Below, one piece after another: positions 45,901-55,900 of a DNA stretch of 64,000 nucleotides. Source of the stretch: Athripsodes cinereus (lineage: Eukaryota; Arthropoda; Insecta; Trichoptera; Leptoceridae); assembly GCA_947579605.1 (NCBI GenBank), contig OX388314.1, positions 27,104,000 through 27,167,999 of the forward strand, given 5' to 3'. The position numbers were made by a program, and so were the translations under genes. The notes beneath the pieces were generated by a model. The model searched no databases. It worked only from the letters and a program-made list of their open reading frames with translations, and was not told the origin of the DNA. The stretch's first letter is position 1, and each line of letters starts with the position of its first letter.

Positions 45901-48146
45901 TGTAACAAATCTTTCCTTTGTTTACATGCTTTGTATGTATACAGAGGTTTAACACGTAAAAGGCTTTGGCCGTAAATATTTGTAAATAAATAAAATCTCA
46001 TACAAATACATTTTGTCAGGTAAAGTATTAGAACAAGTGGACAAATGCATGTACTTGAGTAATTTATTCACAAGATATGGAGGATGTAGTAGCGATATTG
46101 AAAAAGAATTGTTGGTCACGAGTTTGGTGCACTGACTATCCTGGTGCCACAACACTAATATATGCAACTGAAACTTGTATCAAACAAAAAAACATTTAAG
46201 GCCAAAACACACTATTAACACGCGACGTGACCCGACGAAACGTAATGCGTGTTGAGTGGAATCAAATTGTATTGTTTTCTAAGACCAGAATCACACTACG
46301 AACATCCGACGCGACGCCATGTGCATAGTAAACTTCGGGTGTCGACACGTCCCGTGTTAATAGTGTGTTTTGGCCTTAATCGTATAGACAAAAATTAAAA
46401 GGAAAAATTGGTAATGCAGTCAACAAATTTGTACAGCCAGACCAATTTCATATCAATCACTCATATTTATTTATTTTATTCTTCACTCTACATTGGTAAT
46501 AATATTACAAAATAAAACAGTGTCATAAAAATATCAGTTAACAATTCAATGTACAGAGAGCGAGTTTATCGCTAAAATGCGATGTCTTCCAACTAACCCT
46601 TAAACAAGTGCTGGTTCAAAAAAGGTTCTCTTTGACATTGTCAGGTATATAGGATGTATAATACTAAAAAGCAAGGGAGCCAATTGCCATCTTCATGTTA
46701 CAGAATAAAACAGCTAATGTTTATTGTCTCATTGTTAATTTTTTAATGTGTTTTCTGAAAAAATTAGTACTGCGTTACTTGTTTATACTATAAAGGTCTT
46801 TGGATCAAACTTGGTCTTTACTGCAAGGATTCACAAAATTAATTTTTTTATGAGGTTTAATTAAAGTGAAGTTAGTGTTTACCTCATCACTACCTTCAGT
46901 GTACTTCTTCGGACGTCCTCTCTTCCTCGAAGAATCTTTGTCCTAAAAGTATAATAAAACATTAAGAGAAACAGTAAACATAGTTAAATAATGGTATTAC
47001 AAATGCACCCTTGAAGTGGATTTATTCCACAAAACGGCGCATTATAAATTATCCATTTATTATTATTATTACCCACTGGTAATTATTGAAACTGTATACC
47101 CCCTATAGACCATTAAAGGTCACGTGGTCTTGTCTATGGATTTGCTTTTGCTTGGGGGGCAAGCAATCAGATTGCGCAAATCATCCTTGTAGGATGTTAT
47201 GCCATAAGAGAAAAAAAAGAAAGTCAGACGACAAAATAATAACAAAATCGACACTGACAGTTTTTTTGATTATTAGGTATCTATTCTTTAGGCGTCCCAC
47301 CTAATATTACACCGTAAACACTGTGAATGTGTTGTGTTGGGATGCCTGATGCCCCTCAATGATTTTTCTGTGACGTCATCCTTTAATGGTCTATTCTATA
47401 TTGTTTCGAACTAAAATAAGAATGTTCCTAAATTTTATAATTAAGGTCACATAAGTGCACATTGGTATTCTATAAACTCTAAAATAAAATACGAATTTCA
47501 GTTCAAGTGAACATAAGTGACCTTAATTGTAAAATTTAGGAACATTCTTATTTTAGTTTGAATCAATATAGAATAGGGGGTAGTTTAGTTCAACAAATTT
47601 TCAGACAATGTTTTAATTGTATTCATAAAGATTATAACAGACAAGTGCTGCTGAAAATAATTGAGTTTAAGAAACATTTTCACAGTTAAAAATAGTGCAC
47701 AAATGATGTGAAAAAAATCTATTAAAGTGAATTTTAAAGTATATTTTATAACATTTTAACGCTGGAAAATAATGTGTCGAGTTATAAGAATGTTGTTCCG
47801 TATTCAATGCGCAAAGTATTCCAGGAGGCACAGCTTAAATACAGATAAATAGTAAATATATGTGAGCATTGGAGGGAAACATTCTAACCTCATTGTCACC
47901 ATCTTCTGTGTTTGTATCGTCATTTGCGTTCGCCGCGGCCTTCCTGCCTTTTGACTCTCTCTTTTTAGGAGGGTCTTTAGGAGGCGGAGTGGACTCTTTC
48001 TTATCTTCTTCTGTAGTTGTGTCGGCCTGATCCCCGTCACCGCTATCTTCCTCGGCTTGTCCGTTCTCCTCTTGCTGTTGGGAATCTTCCTCAGGATCTT
48101 CACCATCTTCTTCTCCCCTTCCTGATTTCGACTTACTTTTCTTCAT
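39923..48146 (-). CDS. Dual-chromodomain nuclear protein with AT-hook
   Basis: Eight exons in minus order: 48146-47889, 46942-46883, 45823-45743, 44716-44570, 42421-42293, 41240-41094, 40651-40530 and 39947-39923; phases agree, giving 322 residues. Residues 1-86 are acidic and charged (MKKSKSKSGRGEEDGEDPEE). An AT-hook RKRGRPKK lies at about 92-99. Chromodomain 1 is at about 131-180 (EYEVEDIL, YLVRWKGYGPESDTWEPE) and chromodomain 2 at about 223-272 (EYEVEKVL, FLIRWKGWSSRHDTWEPE). Both keep the aromatic-cage tyrosine and tryptophans that bind methyl-lysine, so a role in reading histone methylation is likely. A basic Lys-rich linker separates them. No chromoshadow domain is present, so it is not a classic HP1. 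The tail ends QKQRVHYYDAE if the last splice (donor inside 40524-40529) is used; without it the protein stops at 40526-40528 after 315 residues. I do not know an assigned name. Confidence 0.9.
40370..40495 (-). mobile_element. tRNA-like SINE remnant in the last intron
   Basis: On the minus strand TGCAGTTGACTTGCATCATT precedes GAGGTTCTGGGTTTGATTCC, a good box B. It may be the head of another SINE. No cloverleaf good enough for a functional tRNA was seen. Confidence 0.5.
42549..42690 (-). mobile_element. LINE 3' tail fragment
   Basis: TTCTTCACTGTACATTGATT and TCATTTCTTCCAACTAAACC match the tails at 12300-12455 and 46455-46680. Lies in an intron of the chromodomain gene, directly beside the TIR element at 42701. 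Confidence 0.5.
42701..43765 (+). mobile_element. 1065-bp TIR element (Harbinger-like) with a small spliced gene
   Basis: Ends read GATGGCTATTCTCAAA on both sides when oriented inward; similarity between the arms extends, with many changes, for about 120 bp. Flanked by ATT on each side (42698-42700 and 43766-43768), a 3-bp duplication. Inserted in the chromodomain gene's intron between 44570 and 42421, in the opposite direction. Contains a possible three-exon coding unit (42978-43642). Confidence 0.75.
42978..43642 (+). CDS. Possible 99-residue transposon-borne protein, three exons
   Basis: Exons 42978-43068, 43177-43290 and 43548-43642 join in phase at GT-AG sites (G|GTAAGT, G|GTACAT). The product begins MNNKMAKMTASQKILMLEWL and has a tryptophan-rich middle (FIEQLWLWSNEKWCEMAKG) and a basic tail (SKSRKQQIKAIVKQHRPSR). 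The Trp spacing and basic tail suggest a small DNA-binding protein such as the Myb/MADF-type second protein of Harbinger elements, but I cannot identify the family. It stops inside the right arm. Confidence 0.5.
44777..44898. repeat. Near-perfect 122-bp palindrome (foldback)
   Basis: GTACCTAGACAAATTGCATT…CTTTTCGACAATGTAC is inverted after a loop of about 15 bp. Arms of about 53 bp with very few differences. In the intron next to the first chromodomain exon. Confidence 0.9.
45188..45490. repeat. Unidentified 300-bp repeat, copy 1
   Basis: CACTGTGTCGGTGTTTAGGT through GAGCGGGGCACTCTTAAATA-AATTCTACTCTAC recurs at 63488-63770 at high similarity. Contains ACACACAGTCACA-GTAATG and GTGATTGTATTAGTAACCGA. 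No coding. Class unknown. Confidence 0.8.
46200..46375. mobile_element. Small TTAA-flanked MITE (176 bp)
   Basis: Ends GGCCAAAACACACTATTAAC in inverted repeat, flanked by TTAA on both sides (46196-46199 and 46376-46379). TTAA duplications point to the piggyBac superfamily. Located in an intron of the chromodomain gene. Confidence 0.8.
46455..46680 (-). mobile_element. LINE 3' tail fragment
   Basis: TTCTTCACTCTACATTGGTA, CAATGTACAGAGAGCGAGTT and GATGTCTTCCAACTAACC relate it to 42549-42690 and 12300-12455. Confidence 0.45.
47005..47071 (+). mobile_element. L2/CR1-type LINE tail remnant
   Basis: CCACAAAACGGCGCATTATA and ATTATTATTATTA: end piece of the LINE family at 25280-25635. Confidence 0.5.
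47105..47394. mobile_element. MITE with ATAGACCATTAAAGG ends
   Basis: Inverted ends ATAGACCATTAAAGG at 47105-47119 and 47380-47394; similarity continues inward as GGTCACGTGG versus GATGACGTCA. Non-coding. Confidence 0.75.
47391..47578. mobile_element. MITE with 60-bp inverted repeats, abutting the previous MITE
   Basis: Arms CTATTCTATATTG-TTC-AACTAAAATAAGAATG…TAAGGTCAC are inverted with three differences. The left end overlaps the right end of the preceding MITE by four bases, so one inserted at the very edge of the other. Confidence 0.8.
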
Positions 48147-48615
48147 AATGTATTTATAAGTTTATAAAACAGATAAATAATATATGTAATCGAGTATTAT
48201 TTACAAATAAATTGATATAATGTTGTATTGACAGCCCAGCACAAAAAGCTACGCGGAGACGACGCCAACTTTGTTCCAGTAGGGCCAACAAAATCATGAA
48301 AATAAACAAAACGCCCGCTACCAATAGAATAATATTTTCATCATGGCAACATTGATGCCAGGGGTTCTCAACATTACCGCATTCAGTAGAAAGTCGGTAT
48401 TGTAGTAGTTTTTGCCTCTATTATGATTATACTATATATGAATTTAAGAAAATATTCCCAGGAAAACGGTGATATCCATCCGAGAATCCCGTGATTTGAC
48501 AATTCGTACTAGTGTCGTCTTGGGAATGTATAATAATCGTGGCAAAAGCGCACCAAATTCAATCGATCTTATACTTCGTCAATAATCCTGATAGTCACTG
48601 ATAATGTTAATAAGG
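48147..48615. other. Upstream region of the chromodomain gene
   Basis: Holds the 5' UTR and promoter. No further gene, and no clear TATA box at a suitable place. Confidence 0.4.
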
Positions 48616-48904
48616 TTAACCTTCTACTGTGGACGTGCGGTCTCACAGGCCCCGCATCAATTTCGTTTTGTTAGTTTGGATCCTTCCACCCTCTCTGCAC
48701 TGCTGACTAGCTCAGTAACTTCGTATTTAGTTGTGAGATAACCATTTTGAGTGGAGGCCGCGTCTTTTTAAAAATTGGCAGCGGCCCGTCAGACCGCTTG
48801 TCCATATTTATCATACAAAATATTTTCATAGGAAAAATTTGTATTTTTTTTATTTTTTAGTACTAAATGGCTGAAAAATGACCATTTGAAAGTTCGGAAG
48901 AGTA

Positions 48905-49084
48905 GTTTACAAGAAAAAAATATTTCAAGTGATTGATTTTTCTTTTGAAGAAGAATTGAATGAGATATTACTTGGTTCGGATCAGTCGGATATCGAAGAT
49001 GACACTGAAGAATTTCTAACGCAATTATCAGAATTTGTACAGCAAAGTGATGAAAATGAACAGAATTTGTTCAACAAAAATTAA
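48905..49084 (+). pseudogene. Acidic N-terminal fragment of a piggyBac-type transposase
   Basis: The frame reads FSFEEELNEILLGSDQSDIE, then DDTEEFLTQLSEF, and stops at TAA. An acidic DSD-type N-terminus is usual in piggyBac-derived transposases. No catalytic DDD domain follows in the window. Confidence 0.5.
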
Positions 49085-49939
49085 AATAAAGATATCATAT
49101 GTTTTTTTGGATGCAGACAGCCCATTTGTCTGCAATACTCTAGACTTTTTGTCAATAAATAATGGGAATTAGTCATTTGTCAGAATTTTAGTTTTCGAGC
49201 TTAGTTATTATTTTTATATGTTACTAGCTGTCCCGGCGAACTTCGTACCGCCTAAGAATCAATGAATGATTACATATATTACATATAACATCTTCTTCCC
49301 CCTGTCCTAGTTCGGTCGGGGGCCCATTGCCCCTAGGTATCTTCTCCAGAGATCCCTGTCCACCGCTGCTTTCAGGACCTCTGGCCACTCCAAACCAAGC
49401 CTTTCAACACCTGGGGCCCTATTCTCCAATCTCGATTGATAAATGTCGCCTGTGAGATAATTAATATGTCGATTGAAAAACTCGCACGAAAAGTCGAATG
49501 GCAGTCTACGACCCTATTCTTGACGCCATTCGAGATTTAAACGGTCGACATTCGAGAAGCTACCGGCAACGTCGCACTTTTTGTATGTTTTCGTATGTGG
49601 TCATCTAAAAATGACATTTATTTATACATTTTTTCAAGAGATGGTGCTGATGGCGCTTTCGTGTGGAGAGGCACGTGACGCACAAGATGGCGTATTTATA
49701 TGGGGAGTCACAATCAATATCGAACTTTTAGTTATATTTTTATTTAAACTAAAATACTTTATAAATCCGTGCATCACTTTATTTTATTTATTCTTTCATA
49801 TATACAACAGTATTAAAAAATATAAAAGTCATAAAAACCTACCTAACTGGGCATGATCCCGTACAAAGGTAGACTGAACCAGTTTTCACCATACTTTGTC
49901 TCAGCGCTCAATTTTCTTTACTTTAGTTACTAAGATTAT

Positions 49940-50165
49940 TTTCTATACTATACTATACCCTCACGCCGTGTCCCAAGTGGGGTAGGCACAGAGAACGGAA
50001 CGCCAAACAGATCTATCTTTACACACTTCCTTCGCTTCCTCCAGATTCATACAGTTTCTCATACACGCACGTCGGTTCCTCTTACTCAACACGCGGCCGT
50101 CCTTGAGAATTTGATCCACGTGATCAAGCCACGTGGTTCTCGGACGCCCGCGTTTCCTCACACCC
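49940..50165 (-). mobile_element. RTE-type LINE, 5'-truncated end
   Basis: The 66-residue frame KRGRPRTTWLDHVDQILKDG…CAYPTWDTA is the C-terminus of the family also seen at 29255. Its 3' end CCTACCCCACTTGGGACACG…GTATAGTATAG equals the tail of the SINE family at 57325. Confidence 0.8.
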
Positions 50166-50216
50166 TTTCTTTCAGATTATTTTCCTTACTTTATTTTACC
50201 ATAACAGAACACATAC

Positions 50217-50365
50217 GCTCACGCACGCACACATACATCCACACACACAAACACACTCACCCTCATACACACACACACCCACACACACATATATATACAT
50301 ACATACATACACACATATACCATATAGATAACACCACATATATATACACACACTCAGTCACACAG
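50217..50365 (+). repeat. CA-rich microsatellite
   Basis: Runs of CACA, CATA and TATA words over about 150 bp. The 88-residue frame rich in His and Thr is a translation of this repeat. Confidence 0.9.
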
Positions 50366-50992
50366 GCAGATGTGTGATCAGTCTCAGTGTCCTATAAAAA
50401 ATCTATAAAAAAAACTTCATCGTTGATTTTGTATAATTCTCCATATTGCATTATTTATTGAAATTAAAAATGTATGGCGTAAGTAATTTTCTTCATAATT
50501 TTTCTTCCTGTCAATTTGTAAGATATTTTAATAGCCCATCGGCTATTTCCGGCGGAGAAGAATCCAACAAATCAGAGATTATTCAAATCGGTACAGCCAT
50601 TCTAGAGTTATAAATGGTGTAACACACACGACTTCCTTTTATATATTAGATTTTATACCCTATATAATATAATAATTTTTGAAAAAATGTAATATTATGT
50701 TCTTGATTGGATTTAATATCATGGTTTTTGAAAAAAATATGGCTTTGTCAAAAATAGGCTAAAAATTACCTAAGTATTATAATAGGTACCTATTTTTTAT
50801 ATATCCAATAATAAATGTTTATTTTTTTATACCCATATTTCATTATTATGAGCCAATTATTTAATATGGCTTCAGTTTTCAAGCGATTTATGTATGTGTT
50901 TATTATAAAATATGGATTCAAACATAGCGGTCTGTCAGGCCTCACGTCCAAGGTAGTGTAAAAATTAAATCACGTCCACAGCTAAAGGTTAA

Positions 50993-52410
50993 TAATAATC
51001 TGCTACCCTATTACGTAAATTATTTTTATTTTTTAATTGTTTCTCAGAAAACATTAAATACAATGATACAGTCGCACCACTCGCACCTAATCCACAAAAA
51101 TAGATTTGTCGGCTCGTTCTTTTTCAACAAGAATATATAAATAATTTGAACCTAATAATTGGGAGCAAACATAAAATTAATAACACTTTACTATTTACAT
51201 AATTTCAAGTATAAATAAATCCACATTTCAAGAGCTATCTTTTTGGATTATCTGTTGGCATCATTAGAAGCATTTAAGCACATTATATTTTTTAAAGTTC
51301 TCTAACCGTATTTATTCTTATATTTTTTTTTGTTTTATATACCCTTAATTTAATTAACAATTAATTTATACAAATAATCTTAAAAGTTTTAATAATTCAC
51401 TGATATCGAAATTTGTTTTGTCTTCATCTCATCAAAAATTACTTACCTAATCATTTTTATCCCAAATGTATAATGTTTTTGAATTTAATTTACTTAACTC
51501 AAAATTTTATGTTTTTATTATTGACATTCATTAACTTTTTTTCAATACTTACAATTTTATTTCTTGACTCCAAAACCATATCTGACATTTTCTTTTAACT
51601 ATTTGTTATTAGTAGGTACTATAACAAACTCATTTTATTTTTTTTATTTTTTGACTAAAATCATTTCAAATTCAATTTAATTTTTACAGTAATGAATGAA
51701 TCAATAAGTAAATAAATTATTAAACATTTAATTGTTGGATCTTCCAATGTTAGAGGGTCTATATTAAATTTTATATCTAAAGCATACCTACCATTAATGT
51801 GCACGGATTTTCAACTGCCATGGATATCTGTCTCTCAAAATTTTGTTATTAAATTGTTGATAATAATATAGATTATACTGTATGAAGCTTGGTCTCCTCA
51901 GTTTACAAAGCAGAAAAAGATGTTTGACCTCTGATACTTCTTCCTTAAATTACTAAAAGACGCAAATTTATACTTCTCCTTAAATTATTGAATACATCCA
52001 ATTCAATGTTCCGGCCAAGTTGAACACACATAGGTACTGTGCCATAAACTATGTCTATATTATTTATCACTTATTAGAATTCTCTCTCAGCTTAATCCAA
52101 TCGCCCATTAATGCTCATCCGGGAGTGCATGGCAGACACCTCATCCATTTTGGGGTATTTTTGAATCTTGGACCTTGGGTCTATGGCCCTACTTTTCTTG
52201 AGCTGCGTTGTCTGTAGACGGCATCATTATTTCTCATTTTTACAGAGATTATACTTTTTTCTGAGTACCTACCCCTATATAGTGAAAGATATGTGCTAAG
52301 GTATTATTATATATTAATGAACTTGGGGAGTAATAAACACAGTTACAAAAAATATTTATATTTACTATAAAATGTACAAATTGCTAAGGTTTTCTCTCTC
52401 TACTATAGTA
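50993..52410. other. Intergenic, no gene recognised
   Basis: A+T-rich with long A/T runs; small frames have no support. Confidence 0.5.
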
Positions 52411-52413
52411 TCG

Positions 52414-52661
52414 ATGGTATAGCGCACAGATGTGGTAAGTACAGTTTTTACCGAAAATGAGTTATCATACGCATGCGAATCTATATCATCTGAAGTAGGT
52501 ATAATCCTTAGGAATATTATTGCGTAACTCTATGTCATTCACAAGATATTTAACAAAAACTATGTGTGGTTAGTACTAAATTGTATGGCATCTCAAACTT
52601 TCAACATTGATTATCTCAAAACTATGAAAACTGCACTCACCACATCTGTGCGCTATGCCAT
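52414..52661. mobile_element. TIR element of about 248 bp
   Basis: Ends ATGGTATAGCGCACAGATGT and, inverted, ATGGCATAGCGCACAGATGT; similarity continues for about 40 bp (GGTAAGTACAGTTTTTACC versus GGTGAGTGCAGTTTTCATA). Non-coding. Superfamily not assigned. Confidence 0.7.
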
Positions 52662-52931
52662 TGGTATTATCTAAATGAACTAATTTGCTAGGTACAGACA
52701 CAATACCTATCTAGAACACATGAGAACTAAAAAAAATCTACACTTGTTTTAATTTTGAATATATTGGCAAATATAGGAGTCAATACATACACCTAAATAC
52801 TTAAAATTGTGAAGAAATTACAAAAATCTAATATTACTAAAAGCTCTATATTTTGGTACAAAGACGGAAGACGTCATGTACATTTTAAAAATCAAAACAC
52901 TTTGTTGCTCCAAAACTGATTGAATCTCTTT

Positions 52932-55900
52932 TTATTCATCCGGATATTTATACCATGGAGAGTGCCACTTGGGTATATGCTGTGTACGTCTAGTACTTTT
53001 ATCTAAAACGACAAATGAATTACTTCTTGGCTCGTCATAATCAAAATTGGTGTTTCTCTGCCATTGTCTCCTTGACCTCTCTCTCAAAACAACGTTGGAT
53101 TGAATTGGATCGTTGATTTTCATTTGCCTGGTTGGAGAACCGGATTTGTTGTACATATTATCTGAAATAATAATCGAAATAAATAATCATAATCAATTTG
53201 GTATTCAAGCTTTCCAGTTTTTTGACACAAAAAGTGCACTAATGAATCACCGTCAAAGAATTGTATTCATAGTAGTCTATGATGGTTATTCCTTTTTGAA
53301 ATTTGGATTAATAGGCATAATAATAATTTATGTAGATGTATACAAACATTTTATAGGAGGGAGTCAGTCCCTGCTTCAAGCCTGACAAGTCAAATTGTCA
53401 CATTTCACAACATGTCACATTTTATGCAGTGTAATTTGGGTCTTCATTGTTTGTGTTGACAGGGGGTACATATTTTAGATTACGTTTTATTTAGTCTATG
53501 TCGAGTCTGAGTTACATTTTCTATACACAAAATAGGTACTTGGTTACTTGGATACAAGTTAGGAATTTCTTGGGGCATGTCCATTAAACAAGTTGTAAAA
53601 TTAATAATATTATTACGAATTTTTATGTATTGTATAGTGGTTTGTTTGTACTTACATTCAGATAAACCTTTCTTATATGATCGTGAAGCAAAACCTCTTT
53701 TTGGCTCATCAACATTGGTGACATGCAGCCTGTATGTTGGTGATTCTGATCTCCTTGGTGAACCTGAAGTACTTGCTACAGATCCTCTAGAAATAAAATA
53801 AGTAAATAAATGACTATACACGTACATAACTATTACCCTTTAAAGATTCTCTCGGGAGCACAATTGTAGTCATGGAATAAGCTATTCTTCCAGTTGAGTT
53901 ACCAGTTAAGGGATCAGTGATCCTCCTCCTCCAGATAGCGATTGTAGAGCAACTTAATTTATATCTTCTAATTATCGAAGGTGAAAAACATATATAGACT
54001 GGTATAGTAGACTAGAATATTTTTTGACCATTTTTCGGCTATCCACCCGTTATAGACTGATTTGAGCCCATTGGGAACAAACAAGTAGAGTATTTGATAC
54101 TAAGAGTATAATGTTATTAGTAAACAAAATTTAATTGTTTAAAATGTAGCTAGGCCAATTGTACCTAGACTAATATTATGTAATATCTGGAAGACTTTAC
54201 CTTCGCGATGATGGTTTGTGTGCTGATGGATCATATGCAATATTTTTGTCACCAGCAAAATTTTTATTTTGTCTCACAATATCAAATGATGGGTTAGAGC
54301 TATCTCCTCTCTAAAATAATAAGAAAAAAATATAATATGTAAATACAATATAAAGATCTTCCAGTTATTTAATCACACAAATGTGAATTTTTACTGAAAG
54401 ATAAATTTATATTGATATACCTTCAGCCATTTAAGGTCCAATGGAGGTTTTTCCATGACTTTATCAGGTGAACGACTTCTGGGTAATCGTTCTCGAATTA
54501 AGTAATCAACATATGCCTTGCGGTACTCCGGCTGACATTCAAATTTATTATCTCCTGGATTCATATCTGGCGATTTTAGCTTTCGATGATGTGAAATATT
54601 TTGATGATCTATATTTTTATTTTCAGCTGACGCACGACTTTCGCTGCGCGGTAAATTGTCGGTTGAAGTGAATTCCTGAAATCACATTAAATGTTTTAAA
54701 TAATTAAACTTGAAAATTATTATATTTATGGTAAACAAATAAAAAGTTATTGTTGCCTACTTGTTTTTTCAAACTAGATGTGGAATTTATTGAAGTTGTT
54801 CTTGATCTTCTTGCTTTAGGTGGTCGGGCTGTCACTATATTTGTGTTATCGTATGAAGCTAATGGAATGGCTTTGTGAGAAATGTCTGTTAACCTTTTTT
54901 TATGGTCTTCCTTATTTTGTTTAGTAGTGTCGTAGGTATTGTCTGATGACTCCGTTTTTCTAGGGTATGTAGATTTGGGACTAGTCTCACGATTATCTGT
55001 GGAAACAGGAAGGTTGTCTTCAGATTTTGTAACAACATTTTGAGTATCAGTATTCGATGGTACATAAACGATATCATTGTTCTGTACAGATGGTGTAAAT
55101 GTCTCATCTAGCATAAAACTATCGAGGTGTTTTGAAGGCTCGTTTTTCATAAATGGTAAAGGAACATACTTGTCTTTATATTCTGGTGTTGTGTAGAGTT
55201 CCCCCTCCAATCGGAGACATGGATGTTGTTCAATGGTGCAACGTTTTTCAATAGGGAACTCTTTGAAAGAGTCTTTGTATTCAGGTGTTAATTCAAAAGT
55301 TCCTTCACATTTTAAATTCGTGGGCCTTCTCAGTAACTCGGGTTTCAGACCAGTTAAATTGTATTGTATAAATTGATCTAGTGTTTCTGAAAATGTGTCC
55401 ATTTTTCCTTCTGAATTGATTTTTAACCATGAGTTGGGTTTGATAGGTGTGGGTCTATGTCTTGGAAAATCTACGAAGACTTCCTTGTATTCAGGAAAAT
55501 GAAGAAAGTCTCCTTCTAAATGAAGGTTTGTGTCACGTTTAGCCAGTGGGGGTCTTGTACAGTAATTGTCAAATGTTATGAATTTGTCTTTGTTTTCAGT
55601 AAGTGTTTCTAAATCTCCCTCAAGCCTTAATTCAGTATTTCTTCTAAGCAGATCTGGACGTTTTGAAAGAACGAATTCAATAAACTTATTTGTGTTTTCT
55701 GTTTCAAAAATCATTTCACCTGAAATAATCACTATGTTTACTAAACGGTCATGCCTATGTACAGAGCGTAGAAAAATTAAGATATTATTTTACATAACTT
55801 ACCTTCTGGTCGCAAATATTCTTTGGGCCTATAACGCGATCTGATGTTCGCTTTGCCAACTAAGTCTTCAGAGTGACTCAAAGATCGTCGAATACCTAAA

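Larger units (their letters stand above)
49225..50655. mobile_element. Non-LTR-type insertion with internal LINE pieces
   Basis: Starts ACTAGCTGTCCCGGCGAACTTCG and ends with AATCGGTACAGCCATTCTAG…TATATTAGA, a head and tail common to a class of insect elements. Within it at 49290-49420 (-) is a reverse transcriptase C-terminal piece (LERLGLEW-EVL-AAVDRDLWRRYLG). A further fragment starts GGGGCCCTATTCTCCAATC (49420). 50217-50365 is a CA-rich microsatellite. Confidence 0.5.
48620..50988 (+). mobile_element. Relic piggyBac-type element, split by later insertions
   Basis: Ends CCTTCTACTGTGGACGTG and, inverted, CCTTTAGCTGTGGACGTG, both flanked by TTAA (48616-48619 and 50989-50992). A second inverted motif, GGACGTG-GG-CT-ACAG, lies further in on each side (about 48632 and 50930). 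A remnant transposase N-terminus follows the left end. The middle is filled by LINE/SINE insertions at about 49225-50655. Confidence 0.75.

Noticed and set aside
50111..50377. His/Thr-rich 88-residue frame
   Set aside because: Translation of the CA-rich microsatellite.
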